Shown: piece by piece, positions 61,312 through 64,000 of the stretch | Numbering within the stretch: the first letter of the stretch is position 1 | Layout of the letters: each line of letters opens with the position of its first letter | Source of the DNA: a bacterium | GTDB lineage: Bacteria > NPL-UPA2 > JAUVJM01 | DNA: 64,000 nucleotides | Direction: 5' to 3' | NCBI GenBank assembly: GCA_030606215.1 | Contig: JAUWGW010000003.1 | Location: 57,683-121,682 of the forward strand | The notes under the pieces: generated by a model | Seen by the model: only the letters and a program-made list of their open reading frames with translations | The model's database searches: none | What the model was told of the DNA's origin: nothing | Program-made: the position numbers and the translations under genes

Positions 61312-62318
61312 AGCCGGTTATTGCAGTCACGATGGGGGACCCTGCAGGAATTGGACCCGAAGTCTGTATTAAAGCGGTTGCAGGAGGGAAAGCTGGTTTC
61401 TGCCATCCCGTTATTGTGGGAGCTGGGAATGTTCTTGAAAATCTAATACGGGTCATTGAACTGAACATCGGTATAAATACCATTAAAAATGTCAGGGACG
61501 CAAGGTTCAAAAGGAAGCAGCCAGATATTCTGGATGTTGGTGGTGTTCAACTCAATAAACTGGTGCCGGGGAAAATCAGTGCTATGTGCGGGCTTGCTTC
61601 CATTAATTATGTCAGGCAGGCAGTTGCTCTTGCAGTGGACGGTAAGGTAGATGCTATTGTTACAGCGCCAATTAACAAAACTGCAGTGCATCGAGCCAAG
61701 CTTGAATATAAGGGGCATACAGAACTTCTCAGCGAGATTTTCCGAACTCAAGTAGTGATGATATTTGTGAGCAGGAATCTGCGTATTGCAGTTGTCACAA
61801 GACACCTGCCGATAAGGCATGTCTCAAGGGCAATTACGAAAGAGAGAATACTTGACACAATCAGGATTATATATGAAAATAGAAGGCTTTTAGGATTTGC
61901 GGACCCTTCTTTTGCCATTCTTTCACTTAATCCACACGCTGGTGAGGGAGGCATCCTCGGAGAGGATGAGAAGAAGAAAATTATGCCGGCAATTAAGGAG
62001 GCGAAGGAATCGGGTATTAGAGCGGAAGGGCCGTTTCCCGCTGATGGATTCTTTGGTGCGAAGAAAGAGAAGGATTTTGATATTATTGTCGCGATGTATC
62101 ATGACCAGGGATTGATACCGTATAAAATGAAGGCTTTTGGTCACGGGGTGAATGTAACACTTGGGTTGCCAATCATCCGCACGTCAGTTGACCATGGGAC
62201 AGCTTTTGATATAGCGGGTAAAGGAGCTGCTAATCCATCAGGGTTGATAGAAGCAATGAGGTTAGCTTCTCTCATGGTAAGGAGGAAGAAAGTTAATTGC
62301 GATGAGGCAGCTGCATAG
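61308..62318 (+). CDS. pdxA: 4-hydroxythreonine-4-phosphate dehydrogenase
   Basis: The 336-residue protein matches PdxA: VTMGDPAGIGPEVCIKA at the N-terminus, APINKTAVHRA, GHTELLSEIF, VTRHLPIRHV, LNPHAGEGGILGEDE and MYHDQGLIPYKMKAFG with metal-binding His and Asp, then GTAFDIAGKGAANPSG. It oxidises 4-phosphohydroxy-threonine in vitamin B6 synthesis. The start at 61308 overlaps the preceding stop (ATGA); the longer ORF start at 61260 lies in the upstream gene. Confidence 0.95.
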   Translation: MKPVIAVTMGDPAGIGPEVCIKAVAGGKAGFCHPVIVGAGNVLENLIRVIELNIGINTIKNVRDARFKRKQPDILDVGGVQLNKLVPGKISAMCGLASINYVRQAVALAVDGKVDAIVTAPINKTAVHRAKLEYKGHTELLSEIFRTQVVMIFVSRNLRIAVVTRHLPIRHVSRAITKERILDTIRIIYENRRLLGFADPSFAILSLNPHAGEGGILGEDEKKKIMPAIKEAKESGIRAEGPFPADGFFGAKKEKDFDIIVAMYHDQGLIPYKMKAFGHGVNVTLGLPIIRTSVDHGTAFDIAGKGAANPSGLIEAMRLASLMVRRKKVNCDEAAA

Positions 62319-62329
62319 AAGAAAGGTGG

Positions 62330-63157
62330 GTGTTTATTAGGATTCGCCCGTTGAAGAAGTTAGGACAGAGTTTTCTCACGAATGGGAGAATTAGCCGGCA
62401 GATTATAACATGCGCTAAATTGAGCTGTGAGGATACTGTGCTTGAGATAGGAGCAGGTCACGGAGAACTCACCGGACTGATAGCTGAGAATGCCGGGAAG
62501 GTGATTGCAGTTGAGATGGATAAGAAATTGTGCCGGTTGTTGCATAAAAAATTTTACGAGTTTAAAAATGTGGAAATAATTGAAGGCGATATCTTAAAAC
62601 TGGATATCAGGAAATTGACCTGGGGAGGAAAGATAAACCCTAACTGCGCGCGCACGAGCAGGTTAAAAGTTGTTGGCAATCTGCCATATTATATAACAAC
62701 TCCAATTCTCATGAAGTTGTTTAAGGAAAAGGACCTCGTAAGTCACTTGATAATAATGGTTCAGAAAGAAGTGGCGGAAAGAATGATTGCCAATCCCGGA
62801 AGCAAAAATTGTGGTGCTCTTTCAGTGTCAGTGCATTACCACGCTAAGGTTGAGGAAGTGTTTCCCGTGAGTAAACACTCTTTCTATCCCAGACCGAAAG
62901 TTGACTCCTGCCTCATGAGTATGAGTATGCGCAGATGTGCTCCCGTCAGTGTTTCTGATGAGGAGCTTTTCTTTTCGTTTATTAAAGGTATATTTGGCGG
63001 GAGGAGAAAAATGTTATATAATACTATTTCAAGAGTAGTTTCTATTGACAAGAAGGAAGTAGAAAAGCTGCTCCTGAATATTGGTATAAATCCGAAGGCG
63101 CGGCCTGAAAATATTAGCCTGAAGGAGTTTGCAGACATTTTTGATTTAATTAAATGA
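62330..63157 (+). CDS. rsmA: 16S rRNA (adenine-N6,N6)-dimethyltransferase
   Basis: The 275-residue protein (KsgA/RsmA) has LKKLGQSFLTNG at the N-terminus, the SAM loop LEIGAGHGELTGL, EMDKKLC, and the catalytic NLPYYITTPILMKL, then VQKEVAERM and SFYPRPKVDS. It dimethylates two adenines near the 3' end of 16S rRNA. It starts with GTG after AAGGTGG and ends in ATGA overlap with gatC. Confidence 0.95.
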   Translation: MFIRIRPLKKLGQSFLTNGRISRQIITCAKLSCEDTVLEIGAGHGELTGLIAENAGKVIAVEMDKKLCRLLHKKFYEFKNVEIIEGDILKLDIRKLTWGGKINPNCARTSRLKVVGNLPYYITTPILMKLFKEKDLVSHLIIMVQKEVAERMIANPGSKNCGALSVSVHYHAKVEEVFPVSKHSFYPRPKVDSCLMSMSMRRCAPVSVSDEELFFSFIKGIFGGRRKMLYNTISRVVSIDKKEVEKLLLNIGINPKARPENISLKEFADIFDLIK

Positions 63158-63441
63158 AAATCACATCAGAAGTAGTAAGCCATATTGCAAGACTCTGTCG
63201 CATCAGTTTGAGTGATGAGGAGCACAAGTTGTTCACCCTGCAGCTCAATCAAATCCTCGCCTATATGGATAAGCTGAACAAACTCAATATCGAAAATGTT
63301 GAACCGACTTCTCATGTCCTTCATCTTGAAAATGTATTGCGAGAAGATAAGATTTCCCCTTCCCTTCCCCGGGAGAAAATGTTTGTCAACGCACCGGATA
63401 AACACAAGGGATATTTCAAAGTGCCGAGGATAATTGAGTGA
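63154..63441 (+). CDS. gatC: Glutamyl-tRNA(Gln)/Asp-tRNA(Asn) amidotransferase subunit C
   Basis: The 95-residue protein is a typical Gat[48 protein letters not shown] and the C-terminal [10 protein letters not shown]. It wraps GatA and stabilises the complex that converts misacylated Glu-tRNA(Gln) or Asp-tRNA(Asn). It overlaps ksgA by four bases and gatA by one. Confidence 0.95.
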   Translation: MKITSEVVSHIARLCRISLSDEEHKLFTLQLNQILAYMDKLNKLNIENVEPTSHVLHLENVLREDKISPSLPREKMFVNAPDKHKGYFKVPRIIE

Positions 63442-64000
63442 TGAAACTCAATGAACTGACTGCTCATGAAATTAGAGAACTTTTTGAGAAAGGTGAAACT
63501 TCAAGCGAGGAAGTTACAAAAGCTGTATTTGAGAGAATTAATGAGGAGGATGGTAGGATAGGAGCTTATGTAACTTTAACTGAAGAATTAGCTCTTAAAC
63601 AGGCGAGGATTGTTGATAAGAAACGCAAATCGGGAGAGGTGCTGTCTCTACTTGCAGGTATCCCGATATCCATTAAGGACAATATCTGCACAGAAGGGAT
63701 AAGGACAACCTGCAGTTCAAAGATGCTATCAAACTTTATTCCTCCGTATCAGGCAACCGTGCTTGAAAAAATCCTTTCTCAGGATTTAGTTCCAGTGGGT
63801 AAAACAAACATGGATGAATTTGCAATGGGTTCGTCCACTGAGACTTCCTTCTTTGGTGTTACACGTAACCCCTGGAATCTTCAGATGATTCCAGGAGGCT
63901 CAAGTGGTGGTTCTGCGGCTTCAGTAATAAGTAATGAGACAGTGGTCTCAATCGGTTCAGATACCGGAGGTTCAATCCGCCAGCCAGCCGCTCTATGTGG
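63441..64000 (+). CDS. gatA: Amidotransferase subunit A (3'-truncated by window edge)
   Basis: The frame starts [20 protein letters not shown] and continues beyond the right edge. The amidase signature is present: [11 protein letters not shown] supplies the catalytic Lys, [20 protein letters not shown] follows, and [12 protein letters not shown] with [12 protein letters not shown] gives the cis-Ser and nucleophile Ser. It makes ammonia from glutamine for the tRNA-dependent amidation. TGATG links it to gatC. Confidence 0.95.
   Translation, partial: MKLNELTAHEIRELFEKGETSSEEVTKAVFERINEEDGRIGAYVTLTEELALKQARIVDKKRKSGEVLSLLAGIPISIKDNICTEGIRTTCSSKMLSNFIPPYQATVLEKILSQDLVPVGKTNMDEFAMGSSTETSFFGVTRNPWNLQMIPGGSSGGSAASVISNETVVSIGSDTGGSIRQPAALC

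Overview
The window is about 64 kb of a moderate-GC bacterial chromosome. A bacterial-only ribosomal protein (L28), GatC/GatA, PdxA, KsgA and a SurA-like periplasmic protein point to a Bacterium, probably with an outer membrane. The core enzymes have an anaerobic, partly archaeal flavour: a type II (archaeal-type) glyceraldehyde-3-phosphate dehydrogenase, a divergent phosphoglycerate kinase, phosphosulfolactate synthase (ComA), a two-subunit oxygen-labile fumarase and a membrane pyrophosphatase of the K+-dependent type. This mix fits an uncultivated anaerobic fermenter of carbohydrate polymers. I cannot name the phylum from sequence alone.

Layout. 1-7.9 kb (+): sugar/methyl metabolism genes (glycoside hydrolase-like, Gfo/Idh/MocA oxidoreductase, WcaF-like acetyltransferase, MttB-like methyltransferase, SGNH hydrolase, carbamate kinase). 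7.9-11.1 kb (+): rpmB behind a near-consensus promoter, a LacD-like aldolase, a DgkA-type kinase and an EamA transporter. 11.3-16.5 kb (-): aroD, M20 peptidase, a small EF-Tu-like barrel protein, folC, glyA. 16.7-19.2 kb: a DUF4432 sugar-epimerase-like gene (+) and a GH29 fucosidase (-). 19.2-22.9 kb (-): accessory modules, namely a DUF5674 pair, an AAA ATPase, Fic and a RelE/Phd toxin-antitoxin pair. 23.0-37.5 kb (-): a nearly continuous gene run, in transcription order ROK regulator, HPr-kinase-like protein, ComA, C_GCAxxG_C_C protein, TauE/SafE permease, transaldolase, NagB-like protein, GlmU-like protein, three Gfo/Idh/MocA dehydrogenases, a Cys-cluster protein, type II GAPDH and PGK. 37.7-47.0 kb (-): galE, galK, mdh, fumarase alpha and beta, hppA, purH and a 2-hydroxyacid dehydrogenase. 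47.1-60.4 kb (-): a defence island with a complete type I-B CRISPR-Cas system (cas8b-cas7-cas5-cas3-cas6-[inserted module]-cas1-cas2-cas4-array) plus nucleotidyltransferase modules and Cys-rich microproteins. 60.6-64 kb (+): surA-like, pdxA, ksgA, gatC and a partial gatA.

The most interesting signals are structural. (1) A two-gene nucleotidyltransferase module sits inside the cas operon between cas6 and cas1 and is bracketed by a perfect 31-bp direct repeat that is the 3' coding end of cas6. The distal copy still reads in the cas6 frame to a stop codon overlapping the cas1 start, as though a cassette had entered the end of cas6 and rebuilt it. (2) A weaker version of the same architecture may exist at pgk, where a degenerate copy of its 3' end lies on the far side of the RelE/Phd-Fic-ATPase cluster. 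(3) An 85-bp block carrying a strong promoter occurs upstream of both the DUF5674 module and fic. (4) The CRISPR-Cas island is flanked by two copies (85 of 88 bases identical) of the start of a Cys-containing microprotein gene; one copy leads into an unrecognised 298-residue protein just upstream of cas8b. (5) Palindromic intergenic-type repeats lie in frame inside folC and the Cys-cluster protein gene, and at the ends of aroD and the TauE gene.
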